From contig NC_081413.1 in NCBI RefSeq assembly GCF_030272615.1, forward strand, positions 446,252,538 to 446,316,537: 64,000 nt of DNA. The letters run 5' to 3'. Under the pieces are notes generated by a model. That model had not been told where the DNA came from. It ran no database searches and saw nothing but the letters and a program-made list of their open reading frames with translations. Below, piece after piece: positions 21,462-32,818 of the stretch. A program made the translations under genes and the position numbers. This DNA comes from Cryptomeria japonica. Taxonomy: Eukaryota > Streptophyta > Pinopsida > Cupressales > Cupressaceae. How positions within the stretch are numbered: the first letter of the stretch is position 1; every line of letters starts with the position of its first letter.

Positions 21462-22530
21462 ATGGAAAAACTAAGAAAGCAATTAGAAACAACTCTTGCA
21501 GATTATAATGCAGAAAAGTTGAAGAATATGAAACTTGAAGATGATTTGAAGGCTACATAGGAAATCATTCAAGAACTTCAAGAAAACCTCACAATTACTA
21601 GGAACAAAAAAAGAGAACCTCATGAGAAGATACAAAGTGATGATGATAAAAAAGAAAGTCTTAATGATCTTGTAAGTAAGATGAAGCAAGAAAACATGGC
21701 CTTGAGGAATGAGATTCAAGATATGACTATGAGGTTTTGTAAAGACATTGAAGACCGAAAGAAGAATGAAGCTGACTTGACTAGGAGAATCAATGATGCT
21801 AGAAATGAAAATATAACTCATTCATGAAAATGATATGTTGAAGACAAATATAAATCACTTGTAGCATGATAAAACTGAACTCATGAATCAAAAAGATTTC
21901 TTAGAAAATGAGTTGGCTACTGCAAATCAACACAAAGAGAAATTCAAGAATATTTTAGAAGAACTTGATGAAATGCTGAAAAATTAGAAACCTAAAGGAG
22001 ATACTAATGGTATCGGCTTTGAAGTTGGTGAAAGCTCTGGTACTACAAACAATCATGATCATAGTAAACCACTAAGACAACCTAATTCTTACAAATTCAA
22101 TGGAAAATGCTTTAACTATAACAAGTATGGTCATAGAGAAAATCAATGTAGATCTATAAATTATCAGAACACCAATGCACCCACCAGTCAATGTTCTAAA
22201 TACAACAAAGTTGGTCATAATTCAGAAAATTGCAGAATGAATGTAAGATGTTATGTTTGTGGAAGATTTGGACACTTATCTAATCAATGCAGAACACATA
22301 TCGGTATAGGATATGGAAAAACTATTCAGAAAAACAATGTGACTTGTTATGCTTGTAACAAGATTGGACATATTGCAAAATTTTGTAGAAGTAAGGTATC
22401 ACTAATAAATAACAAAGGACCCAGTTTGAAAGGTAAAGAGAAGGTTGAGGAGGTAAAACAAGAATTCTCAAAACTATGGATTAGAAAGTTAAATCAGAAT
22501 GTTAATGAAGTTATTCCTTCACCGGTATAA
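21462..22530 (+). pseudogene. Gag-like protein with coiled coil and four zinc knuckles (element C)
   Basis: It starts at ATG 21462. The first half is a charged Leu/Glu/Lys-rich coiled coil interrupted by a TAG near 21558 and a frameshift near 21815, with TAG stops near 21866 and 21986 at likely Gln positions. The second half has four CX2CX4HX4C-type knuckles between about 22110 and 22390. In the first two the second Cys is Tyr (CFNYNKYGH, CSKYNKVGH); the last two are complete (CYVCGRFGHLSNQC, CYACNKIGHIAKFC). The knuckles imply RNA binding. Several knuckles in a row occur in some plant copia gag proteins. The last two lie in a 97-codon open frame ending at 22530. Confidence 0.75.
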
Positions 22531-22875
22531 AAAGAGTATCACTCCACCAGTAGGATATTCTTCATCTAACTGAAAAGAAACCTTTTGGGGGTATGACAAC
22601 AAATTGAAAAACATGATAATTTACACTTGGTTGATGGTGAGAAGTTGAATTACTTCTTTACTGGTAGATGTGTTAAGTTTCACTTAACCGACAAGCATTT
22701 AATGTGATAGTTGAAGGAAATGACATTATAAAGTAAGTGTTTTGGCTCTTTTTCATTCACCGAGCATTCAAACTTCTTTAGAGCGCGAAAAAACCCAAGC
22801 GAAGGCATCCATAGCGAGAAGTGAAGAAAATCATTCAAGCATTCTTACCTAAAGGCAGATTAAGGTATTTATATA
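22531..22875 (+). other. Spacer between gag-like and long frame in element C
   Basis: I see no coding feature. AT-rich, with short CACCGG-type motifs that recur through this element. Confidence 0.4.
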
Positions 22876-25800
22876 ATGGTTTCCTCCTCTGCACTTGAAT
22901 TCATTGCAAACCCTACTGTAATTGAAGTTGTTAAGCACCCTAGACCCGTATTTAAAATTATTCCTGAAATTGTAAAGAAAGATGATACCCTAGGAGCATT
23001 TTCAAAAATACCCAAAGGAGTTATATATGCTGAGGATCCTAGAATTTACATACATTGTCATATTGAAGAACTAGGAGCTGAAAAGATAATGAACATGTAT
23101 AGGACAATAATATGTGATGAAAATGGAAATGTGAAACTGGAACATAAGATAACTGAAACCCTAGGTTTTATGGAGATTCTTAGTATCCCTAATTTTCCTA
23201 AGGATGTTATAAGGATTGTGTTAAGTAGAGTACATGGGGAGTTATTTTTGTTGGATTCCATTCACAAGATAACAAAAGAGGCAGTTAGGGTAGTGACAGG
23301 CTTACCTTCCACTGGTAGCAGGCCTGACAAAACTAAAAAGATTCCAAATGACATTGTAATGACCCTAACCGGTGCAACCTATGATAAGAGATCCTTGAGA
23401 GTAAATGATGTAAAGGATATCAATGTAAGATTCATTAGCATGATTCTTGGATACAAGGCTACACATGCCAATAGATTAAACTTCATTTCTAGATTATGTA
23501 TCAAAAGTTCTTATGACATGGTAAACAACAATTCAAAGATTGACATATGCAAATGGTTAAAAGATGAGCTAATAGGCAATCTAAAGAAAATCAAAGGGGA
23601 CAAGAAAGGGACATTCAGATTTGGAAACTTACTTGTATGCTTATTGCTATATATCACCAAGGAAGTTCTTGATATAGGTAAAAAGGATTTTGGATTTGAC
23701 ATACCAGTAGGAAAAGAACTTCTGGATATTCTAAACAACATGGGAGATGATAGAGAGAAGAACATAAATGAACATTTTTAGGCACTAAAGGCTAGGATGA
23801 AAACTAGGATAACGCTATCTCAAGCTATAGTTGATAAGTATCAAAAGGAGATATGCTTTGTGATAAAGAAAGATGAAATCTGGATGGAGGCAGTGGTTTC
23901 GAGGATAGTTTGGGTTATAGAAATTGGATATGAGGCAGATGAGAATATAATAGAAACTTATGCAAAAGCACTTCTAGAAGCCCCCAAAGAACCAACAGAA
24001 AAAGTATTTGGAAATGTGGAAATAATTGAAAGCAAAATTCAATCACAAAAAAAAATAAAGAAAACTGAACAAATAGTTAGAAAAGGAACAAGGTAGGCAA
24101 AAGCAATCAAGGAAGACATATTGAACAAAACTGGTATTAAGGAGAGCAACTTGGAAGGATTAAAACTAGAAACACATCTTTCACCGGTTGCTACCTCCTT
24201 TGACAGTGAAATACCGACAGAGTTTAAAAGGGTAGAAAGAAAAAGAAAAATCTCACAGGTACCCTCTCTTGCACCCAAGAGAACAAGATACAAACAACAA
24301 GGAATTAGGCCTCTGACAAAGAAGATAACTCCAAGGAAGAAGAAAGAAAAACAAGTTGTCCCTCCACTTGACAATCTTCTACATGAAATAACTAAAGATG
24401 GTAACCTGTCAAACATTATCAAGTTGTATAAGACATTTTCAAATGAGGAAAAAGAAAGCATATAAAACAGTCTTATCCTACACTTGGATATCTACAAGAA
24501 ATTTTTTATTGAGGTTGTAGATGATTTACCCAATGACTTGTATAGAAGGTTAGAAGCAAGAAGAGTAGCAATTGTTGAACTAGATAAAAAGATGAAGATA
24601 GAAAAACTACTTGCAGTTCACCCAATGAATTCAACAGAAGAGATTGATGAACCAATAAGTGAGGCAAACCGGATAGTATTTTCAACCGGTCACCAACATG
24701 TAGCATTAATGGTTGGCAGAGTTAATGAGATATCAGAAGAAACAATAGACAAGTGGGATATATTCTTTGTTGAGAAGGAAAAACAAGAAGAGCTTAAAAT
24801 GACCAAAGACTTTCAAAGTTTATCAAAAGGAGAAAGATAAAGGTAAAAGTAAGGTAGGTGGACCTATGAGCATAAAGATAATAGATAAATTTCCCCCACC
24901 TTCTTCTGATACTCCACCAGCACAAACTGTTGATACACCACTGGTAACAAAGAGTATGGGGACAACACATGAGGATGCAAATCCTAATTCAAAGGTGTTG
25001 TATACAATGAATATTGACACACAGGAAGTCAACATTGTGGTTGATAAGGAGACAAGTGAGAAGAGAGATGTGGCAATTGAGCCACTGGTAGAAGACATTA
25101 TAGTTGAGACAAATGTTGAGAACACAGTTGGAAATATTCAAATTGGGGTTGAACAACAAACTGAACACTCAACTAACCCCTTGGATATAGGAAAAGCGAA
25201 TACCACTGGTGTACATACTGATGTATCTACTAAGAAACCGGCAACTGTTGACACTGAAAAATCTATTGAGGTACCGGCTATAGACAATTCAGAGGTAAAC
25301 ATAGAGAAACGAGTAGAAAACCCAGAGTCACAATTAGAGAAACCGACAGTGGAAAGCTTTGAGAAATAGACTGAGGTACACACTAAGAAATCAGATTAGA
25401 AGAAGGATGAGGTAAAGGTTTAGATAGAGACTATGCCACCAGCATCAGCTAAGAAACCTAAACCCTTGCTAGTAGAAATGCAGACTCAAACTGACCTACT
25501 AGAGGTCACCACAAACAAAGAGGTTCCTCACACCGGTGGATTACAGATCATTAAGGTAGTTGGTCAATCCTCTGGTTCTTCACTGATAGAGTTTCAGCCA
25601 ACCAAAGTAATAGAGGTATTGCTTGATTTAATTAAGAAAATAACTGATTGCAATGCACTTGCATATAAGGCAATTGATGACACCATACCAATTTTGAAGA
25701 TGATTGCACCCAAGTGTAACATAGAAAACAAAGATTCTTTAAGCCAATTAGACACATTGTCTAAGTACATAACCGACAACCTACTAGCAATTGATTAGAT

Positions 25801-26404
25801 CAATGAGGAGACTTTTAGAGAGAAAATAAATAAAGAGAAGGAAAAATTCTTTGAGGAGACAATAAAGAAGAGTAAGGAACATTTTGATACATTATTACCG
25901 GCACTAGGGAAGACAATTTTGGACTTCAAGAAATTGTATAGAGATACATGTAAGACCAACATTTTGACAGAGGATATAGATACAAAGATCAACAAAGCAC
26001 AAAAGGAAATCAATAATATTACTGATAATTTAATAGGTTCATCAGACTCCATATCGATAGTAGAACAGGAAATTACCGGCTATGAAGAGAAAATTGAAAA
26101 ACTTGAAAAAGATAAGGAGAGATTAAAGTTTAAGGCAAAGGAACTGAAATGCAGACTAGGTCCTAAACTAGATATCCTCATCTCTTTGAGAAAAGAGATT
26201 TCTGAGACTCTTGTTCTAGGACTTAAGACATTGGAAGAGCAAATGCATATACTCACCGGTACAATCCAAAGTAAAAAAGAAGCACTAAACGACAGTGAGA
26301 GGTTCTATAACAGCCTAAATTTTGCATTAGCGGATCTGTATCAGATTGTAACCCACCGGTTACAGGGATCTAGACAGGAACTACACTCAATTGACATTGA
26401 ATGA
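22876..26404 (+). pseudogene. Very long unknown frame of element C (about 1,175 codons)
   Basis: It starts at ATG 22876. One phase runs to about 24820 with stops at 23779 (TAG), 24094 (TAG) and 24463 (TAA). After a single frameshift near an AAAAGGAG run, another phase runs to TGA 26402-26404, with further TAG stops around 25367-25425 and 25796. The N-terminal 250 residues look globular (VHGELFLLDSIHKITKEAV, VRFISMILGYKATHANR, FRFGNLLVCLLLYI). Then come a basic segment (about 24200-24350), an acidic Thr/Val/Glu-rich segment (about 24870-25370) and a C-terminal coiled coil (about 25920-26390). There is no signal peptide. I recognise no enzymatic motif. It occupies the place of pol. Confidence 0.6.
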
Positions 26405-26634
26405 CAAGCTTTGTCATTGATGCCAAAGGGGGAGTAGTAGAGGATGTGAAAAAGGAGTAAGGAACACACAATTAATGTATGACAAAAGAGATCATCTGCT
26501 CAGGGGGAGCACATGGTTTTGGTAAGACAGTTTTGGAGTAGAGAGTTTTGGTAAGATTTTTTTTGGACAACACTTTTTGGATACAATTTTGGCTTTTTCT
26601 CATGAGTGTTTCCATCAATTCCAAATGGGGAGAT
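26405..26634 (+). other. 3' untranslated region with PPT-like tracts (element C)
   Basis: TTGATGCCAAAGGGGGAG (26417-26434) matches a purine motif known from the 3' region of plant copia elements (recollection). A second GGGGGAG lies near 26502. AAATGGGGAGAT (26623-26634) directly precedes the 3' LTR and is the likely functional polypurine tract. Confidence 0.7.
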
Positions 26635-27394
26635 TGTTGGCAAATGCACACTCCAATGAGAAATTGTAGGTGATTGAAGGTATTGTCATTGATGGCAACC
26701 TTACAATCCTATGGCACTGGTAGGCACTGACATAGAAACAGGGACCAACACCAGCATCGACAAAGATGTTTACCGGCACCCCAGCTGATAGGATTTTATT
26801 TATTATATTTTGTATTTAATTGTAGAATATTTTTGTAAAGCCGACAAGGCCAATTGTAGTAGGAATCATATAGGTATGAGATCTTGTAAATCATTTGTGT
26901 ATGTATGGAATGTAATAGGCAAATATGAATATTAAGGCAGAGTGTGGAATAAGGTTTATGGAATTTGTATAATCTTAAACCGGTACTGAATCTGGCATAG
27001 AAGATGCTTTTTGTAGCAGTACATCACTTTGGATTTCTATAATCCATTTTTGTAAGTCAGTGAGACTTCCTTTGTATTTGAGTAGTGAGCTCTAGGCAGT
27101 GAGCCTTCCTGCATGTGCAGGCACCACATTTGTAAATAATATTCACTTATTGGCCAGTGAGAAAATATTGTGGGTCACAAATCCCACCGAGGTTTTTCCC
27201 ACACCTAGTTTCCTTGTTAAAAATATTGTGTTATGGTGTGCTTTCTATGTTGTGTTTATTGCTCTTATTTGCTGCATTAATTCTTGTTTACCAGTACACT
27301 GTTTTGAAATACAATTCATTTAATAAGTTCAGAAAATTAATTAACCAGTTGGATACTGATTCATCCCCCCTCAGTATCTTTGGGAATCCTAACA
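26635..27394 (+). repeat. 3' LTR of element C
   Basis: TGTTGGC...CCTAACA, 760 bp, with the same layout as 20638-21390. It differs by scattered substitutions, a 20-base insertion-type difference near 26740 and a shorter C-run near 27365. Confidence 0.93.
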
Positions 27395-27476
27395 CAATTA
27401 AGCCACATGCTTCAGCAATTAATTCATAATTGAATTCAAAAATGGCTCCAATAGACCACAATTTTTTTTTAAGTGT

Positions 27477-28493
27477 TTTGCCTTTTTGCTACTTTGTGAA
27501 GAGTAAACTTCATGCATCTTTTCATCATGAAACAATGTCAATCGTTGGATCATGCAAGATGTGCACATTTACTTACCTTACTTGTGTCATCCTTCTTTAG
27601 AAACGGGCCCCACAATCCTTTCGCTGTTTCACGAAGAGTAAACTTTGTGCATCTTCACAATGCGAAACGTCGCGCATCATCAGATCATCTTCAGGTTGCT
27701 TGGCCTTTAGCCTTCACCATGACTACTTCTCTTATTAACCATGTGTAACCACCACCGCTAGTGGTTTTTTGTTGTTTCACAAAGAGTAAACATCTTGCAC
27801 CTTCACCATAAGAAACAACATGCGACGTCCGATCAACTTCAAGTTGATCAGTCTTTACTCTCTTTAGTCTTCAAAGTGGGCCCTCTTCGCAAATTCACTC
27901 GTCTACAAACTACTAGCTAATATCTCCACGTGGCCATCACTTATTAGCTCAAGACTTCTACCAAGATCCACATCGAAATTGCCACGTGCCTCACTAAACC
28001 ATGAATTTCACCAACACTGCCACCTTTTCAAAGGGACCAATCTGAAAATCTAGTTGGAGCCACGTGTCCCAATGACAAATCATTTTCTTTTTTAGTCATA
28101 CATCTAGCTGTATCGCCACCTAATCCACCACATCACAACTAGCTTTGTTTTGTTGTTTCATGAAGGATAAACATCATGTTACTTTTCATTGCAAAATAAT
28201 GCATGATGTCCTATCAACTTCAAGTTGATCGGTCTTTAAACTCGGGAGTCTCTTACCTATCGGGCCCACCATCCTTTCGCTTCTTTGTGAAAAGTAAACA
28301 TCTTGCACCTTTCTAATGCGAAACCACACGCACCGTCAAATTATCTTCAAGATGCACATTCTTTAAATCACAAGCCAATCTATTTGTCGGGCTCGCTGCC
28401 CTTTTGGTGCTTCGTGAAAGGTAAATAGCATGCATCTTTGCATAGTGAAACAATGCTAACTGTTATATCAACAATAAGATGCATGTTCTTTAC
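27477..28493. repeat. Six-unit degenerate repeat, unit about 95-105 bp
   Basis: Six related blocks start near 27477, 27604, 27765, 28146, 28260 and 28388. Each has, in order, a TTTCGCT..TTC-type box, GTGAAGAGTAAAC, CATCTTTTC, a GAAAC box and ATCTTCAAGATGCAC or AACTTCAAGTTGATC. Spacing is irregular (about 115-380 bp) and conservation is moderate. It lies in DNA upstream of frame H on the minus strand. It could be a decayed tandem repeat of an old LTR or leader. No coding function is seen. Confidence 0.55.
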
Positions 28494-28869
28494 AACACCC
28501 AGCAGACAAAGATAAAACAAAATAAAACTTAGGAAAAGGGCATTAATCAAAAGAATTTAAATCCCACCAAGGCAAAGACCTAAAAAGAGACCCCTTCTCT
28601 AATGATGGACTGACCCTTCCACTTAAGTGGAAAAAGGTAACAAGAAAATAGAACGCAGGGCTTACAAGATGGAAAAGGTGAATTTGCAAAAAACCCTTAG
28701 CCAAATAACCCTTCATAGGCAGAATGAAGTACTAAACCCTTGCAGACTTTAGCAGATTGAAAGAAGAAAAATCCCAATACTCAAAATACAGACAACATTT
28801 AGCATGTTGATCGATGAAGATTTGTTTAAGTGGTGTTGGTGCAGCTATTGCAGATGGTTCTAACATGCT
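28494..28869. other. Unassigned spacer
   Basis: I see no gene or repeat that I can name. It is moderately A-rich and ends in GCAGATGGTTC before the solo LTR. Confidence 0.4.
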
Positions 28870-29733
28870 TGTTGGTGTTTCCTAATCATGTCTTATTTAT
28901 TTTTATGGTCAGCATTGATAATTATGCGTGTTCTTGATGATCTTATGGGTTCCGTGATATTCTTCATGTTATGTAGTATTTGTGGTGTTGTAACATGTTG
29001 CAGTTGATCTTGGTGAGATGTCCACTAATGGTGCATGTTTGAGGAGTTGATTTAGGTCCATTCTATGTTATTCATGATATTGTATTGGTCTGGTGGTTGA
29101 TTTATATATCGTGTGGTGTAATTTTTTAATTAGGTGTTGAGGGTTTGGTCGACCTTGTAGTCAAAGTTGATGATTTATATAAATAGGTGAAATATTCATG
29201 TAATTTTGGTGTTGGTGTTAAGTCTTCATTATTAGAGAGTGGTGTATGAGAAAATAAGTAAATTCATCTTTTTGGTGTTGTGTATTGAGGAGAGACTGTT
29301 GCAGGGTAGACATATGAGCTTAACTAGAACTATCATCTGTCATTAGTGAATGCTATCTTTGTAGTTCATCTTTGCTGGATTATAGTTCGAACATTATTGT
29401 AAGGTAGTGAACCTTCCCTAGGGGTTGTAACCTTTAGGGTTATTATATTTTGAGTAGTGAGCTCTAGGCAGTGTGCCTGAAGGAATGTCCATTCCCCATT
29501 ATAATATTTCCACATACTACTGCAGAGTATCATCTCATTGTGGGTAGGTTCCCACCGTGGTTTTTCCCTTGATCGGGTTTTCCATGTCAAAATCTTGGTG
29601 TTTTGTGTGTTGTTGTTATTGTTAATTGTATTTTGCTGCAGTTGTTCTAATCTGAGATTATGCTTAAATTGTTTAATCCGGTGAAAAATGATTCACTCCC
29701 CCTCTCAGTTTTCCTTCCTTGTTATTTCCAACA
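28870..29733 (+). repeat. Solo copia LTR
   Basis: 864 bp from TGTTGGTG to TTTCCAACA with perfect 6-bp terminal inversion (TGTTGG/CCAACA). A TATA-like TTTATATAAATA lies near 29171. It shares GAG(T/C)AGTGAGCTCTAGGCAG and the CACCG(T)GGTTTTTCCC block with the LTRs of element C, so it is a relative of that group. No primer site follows and no polypurine tract precedes it, hence solo. Immediate 5-bp flanks do not match. AGATGGTTC occurs on both sides, 9 bases out on the left. Confidence 0.75.
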
Positions 29734-30827
29734 GATGGTTCATGTTCTATTCCAATTAAAGATCTTATTTTTATTAATCTTGATGAAGAGATGGATTAAA
29801 ATGATGTTCATGCTAACAATGTTTTTTCAAAGGATGAATATGAATATGTTTATATTGACAATTATTTGTCTAAACAAATTTCACAAGCATTAATCATATC
29901 TCGTAGTAACAAACAAAGTGATCTATCATTAGAGCATGGTCCTTGTTTGTAACTTGTGGTAGCTCCATCTACTATTCTGAAAGTGGCTCCTCTTGCATAT
30001 TGTCTACCTTACCAAAAAAATGTTGAGCAATATTGGGAGGCAGATGATTCACCTGATTAGCTTCATTTACGTTGTAGATTCTCTCTCTCTCTCCTCTCTT
30101 GCTTGTTCACAACCTTCTTCTATTTGTTTTCCTCAGTGTTGTCTACTTGAGGATGTTGCAAAGCATTGAAATCTCTTTTTTTGTCACCAATGTTGACTTA
30201 AAAGACACATGTACCCTTCTTCCATTGTGCTTCTACTTTATTTGGGGGATGAGGACAATTCAATGCAAATATATACATGATATACACTATTTATCATAAG
30301 ATCATATTGACCCCAGAGTTAAGTAGAACCTTTATGTGTTTTGTGTTTTGTAATCATTATCCTTTGATTTCTTCCCACTTGGGGGCATATCATTGTGAGA
30401 GTGTGCTTCTCCTTTGGATTAATGTATACCATCTTAAATCTATTACTCATGATAAGGCATGCAGAATCTTATTAACATGGGGGAACACACTCCGCTCAAT
30501 GTTTCTCTCTCTTGCATATCTCTATACTTAAGTTACTTTAAAAACTTAGCCTTTTTCTTAGAAATTTTTATATTTTTCTTTTCATGACTCATAGTAAGTG
30601 AATCTTACTAGGATAAGTAGTCATTGTTATCTTCCACTCTCTTATGATGTCCCTTTTATCTCAATTTTGGAAGTAGTAAGATACGTAAAGTCCATTGGGG
30701 GCTTGGTGTGTCTTTCCTCCTTAGCATATTGATAAAATGATTTTCATGTGAACCTTTGTACTTTACTAAGACTATGCTTAGTTTCATACTCCCACTAAAC
30801 TAGGGGCTAACATAGAGTGGGGGCTAA
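29734..30827 (+). pseudogene. Degenerate 3' internal part of a gypsy element (plus strand)
   Basis: Plus-strand sense with several stops is visible from 29735 to about 30060 (for example DEYEYVYIDNYLSKQISQAL and PSTILKVAPLAYCLPYQKN), but I cannot assign a domain. It ends in a polypurine tract GAGTGGGGGCTAA (30815-30827) before an LTR, which makes it the 3' part of an LTR element. The 30070-30800 stretch has no recognisable gene. Confidence 0.45.
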
Positions 30828-31390
30828 TGTAGAGTTCTAAATTGTAATCACTTATAATTTTATCCGCATTTGGGGCCTCACATTGGCATTTATGCTTGAA
30901 GGCCTGAAAGGGACTTGTTTTTTCTCTTGTTATGCAAATTTATCACTATTTTCAATGAACATCTGATTAGGCAGGACCAAGGTGTGGTGCCTTAGTCCCA
31001 CCAGGACTATTATGCGTAGCACCCTAGTCCTCCCAATTAGGACCCAAATTTGGGCCCCTTAATGGTCATCAAATGTGAGCAAGAATTCCAAATTTGTGTC
31101 GGCTCATGTCATTAAATTAAACTATTTTTTGATAGGAAAGTATAAAAGGAGGTCTACCCCTCTAATTTGATCATCCAAAAATAATATTGATCAATCAATT
31201 CAAGAAATAAAGCATTCAAGTTCAAGAAAACAAGCAATTAGTCTTCCTTCAAGCGTTGGAGTTGACATTCATGTTATATGTTATTGAAGACCTCACGACT
31301 AATTTTGTCTGGAGACAAACAAAAATTCACAAGGAGGTAGAGCATTTGTGTTTTGGTCATTATTCAGTATCTCCCTCAAGAGGAGAACAT
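30828..31390 (+). repeat. Gypsy 3' LTR, first part (interrupted by Tekay element)
   Basis: It starts TGTAGAGTTC right after a purine tract and carries a TATA box (TATAAAAGG, 31141-31149). It is cut at 31390 by the 27-kb minus-strand element. The remainder should resume at 58588 after the duplicated AACAT. Its far end is not resolved. Confidence 0.65.
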
Positions 31391-32135
31391 TGTCATGCCC
31401 AAATTTTTGGGCAAAAACATTAAAAAAATAAATTTTAAAACAATATAAAAATACTAATTACTCTACGATAAAGATGAGATAAATAAGCTTGTCTAAGATA
31501 AGGGTTATCTCAAGCATTAAAAGAGTCAATTCATAGAGTTAATTTAATTAACTCCATAATTATAATGCTACAATTTAAACTATACTAATTATACCCCAAA
31601 GTGGGTCATCACAATATTATTTATTAATTAATTAATTTTCCCCAAGTATTCTCCAATTATTAATTATCTCAATTAGTATTTTACTTTCTTTTGGACCAAT
31701 TAAAATAATGTTAACACATATTTTATCAAATTTTAAATTAACTAATTGAGCAATAGTAATAACGTTTTTTAAAATTCATCTATTAAAATTAACTAAATCA
31801 AATATAAAAATAACCTAGCCGATAACCTCATTTAATTAACAAAATAAATTTCCCCAACATTAAACATTAAATATTTCATATTTGACATTAAACAACCTCC
31901 TTAACATTCAAATAATCATTATTCTATTTAAAATCCCCATTAATAAACTTTTCTAATAAATTTACCCAAATATGTGAATAAAATTTCTATATAAATATTT
32001 AATTTCAACTCCAACTAAAATTCCTAAATAGTCAACTAATTAAATACTAACTTAAATTAAATGAGAATTCCCCATATCAAATTTAGAGAAATCTTTTCTT
32101 CTTTATTATTTTATTTCTTTTATCTTTGTCTCTTA

Positions 32136-32300
32136 TTCTAACCCTAACTAGGGTTTTATTTTAAAATCCTTATGACTCTTTTTCTTTTGTATTTTTTATT
32201 TACCCTAACCCAAAATAGGGTTAGGGTTTTATGTTTTCTAACATAATCTCTTTTTTTGTTATTCATTTACCCTAACCCGAAGTTGGGTTAGGGTTTTATT
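32136..32300. repeat. Three telomere-like inverted repeats in the LTR
   Basis: Three successive palindromes of the plant telomere-like word are seen: CCCTAACTAGGG, then CCCTAACCC..AGGGTTAGGG near 32200-32230, then CCCTAACCCGAAGTTGGGTT near 32270-32297. The same three occur in the other LTR at 54424-54579. AAACCCTAA is known as the telo-box in plant promoters. A regulatory role here is inference. Confidence 0.7.
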
Positions 32301-32439
32301 TTAACTAAGACATAATATATTTTTTTTGTTTGTGTGTGCATGTGGGAGAGAGACGACGGCCATGGAAATGGCATGGCAGAGGAAGTGGCTGAAGCTTTTA
32401 TGCAGGAGGCAGTGGTGGCTGCATGGTGGCTTGCAGGCA

Positions 32440-32675
32440 CCACTGTGGATACCCACAGTGGCGACGGTGTAGCTCATTGTGGTTACCCACAATGGCGACT
32501 GTGGTGCCATCCACTATGGTTATCCATAGTGGCAGCAACAAAGATGCCCACTGTGGATACCGACAATGGTGGCCAGAGTGTCGCCCATTGTGGTTACCCA
32601 CAATGGCGGTAGTGATGCCACCCACTATGGATACCACAGTGGCGGCCGAGCCTCCACCGTTGTTATCCATGGTGG
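32440..32675. repeat. Array of seven GC-rich hairpins, about 37-bp period
   Basis: Hairpin units start at 32440, 32475, 32511, 32548, 32585, 32622 and 32654. Each has 8-9 bp arms around a 4-base loop (ATAC, TTAC or TTAT). Arms vary in pairs: CACTGTGG with CCACAGTG, CATTGTGG with CCACAATG, CACTATGG with CCATAGTG. Units 4 and 6 combine arms of different types and are imperfect. The other LTR has only about 2.5 units (54717-54800), so copy number changed. Confidence 0.85.
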
Positions 32676-32758
32676 TGGCCAACATTATTGGGCAAGGTAA
32701 AAAAAACATTTTTAATGAAATATTTTAATTTTTTTAATTTTACAGTATATATTATATA

Positions 32759-32759
<1 letters not shown>

Positions 32760-32816
<57 letters not shown>
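32760..32816. repeat. TA microsatellite
   Basis: An uninterrupted run of alternating TA near the hairpin array. A shorter TA run lies at about 33118-33140. Confidence 0.95.

Positions 32817-32818
<2 letters not shown>

Larger units (their letters stand above)
20638..27394 (+). mobile_element. Copia-type element C, pol-less (non-autonomous)
   Basis: 6,757 bp bounded by LTRs (20638-21390 and 26635-27394) and a perfect duplication CAATT (20633-20637 and 27395-27399). The initiator tRNA-Met primer site and the PPT are in place. Inside are a coiled-coil and four-knuckle gag-like region, then one long unknown frame. I find no protease, integrase, RT or RNase H motifs anywhere, so pol is absent rather than decayed. 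Mobilisation would need a relative sharing its LTR signals. Confidence 0.9.

Noticed and set aside
23058-24461. Minus-strand frames within the long frame of element C
   Set aside because: Shadows of the plus-strand sense frame with Ser/Leu/Phe-rich antisense composition.
32301-32728. Open frames over the Tekay hairpin array
   Set aside because: They follow from a repeat with a 36-37 bp period and differ between the two LTRs. Not a gene.
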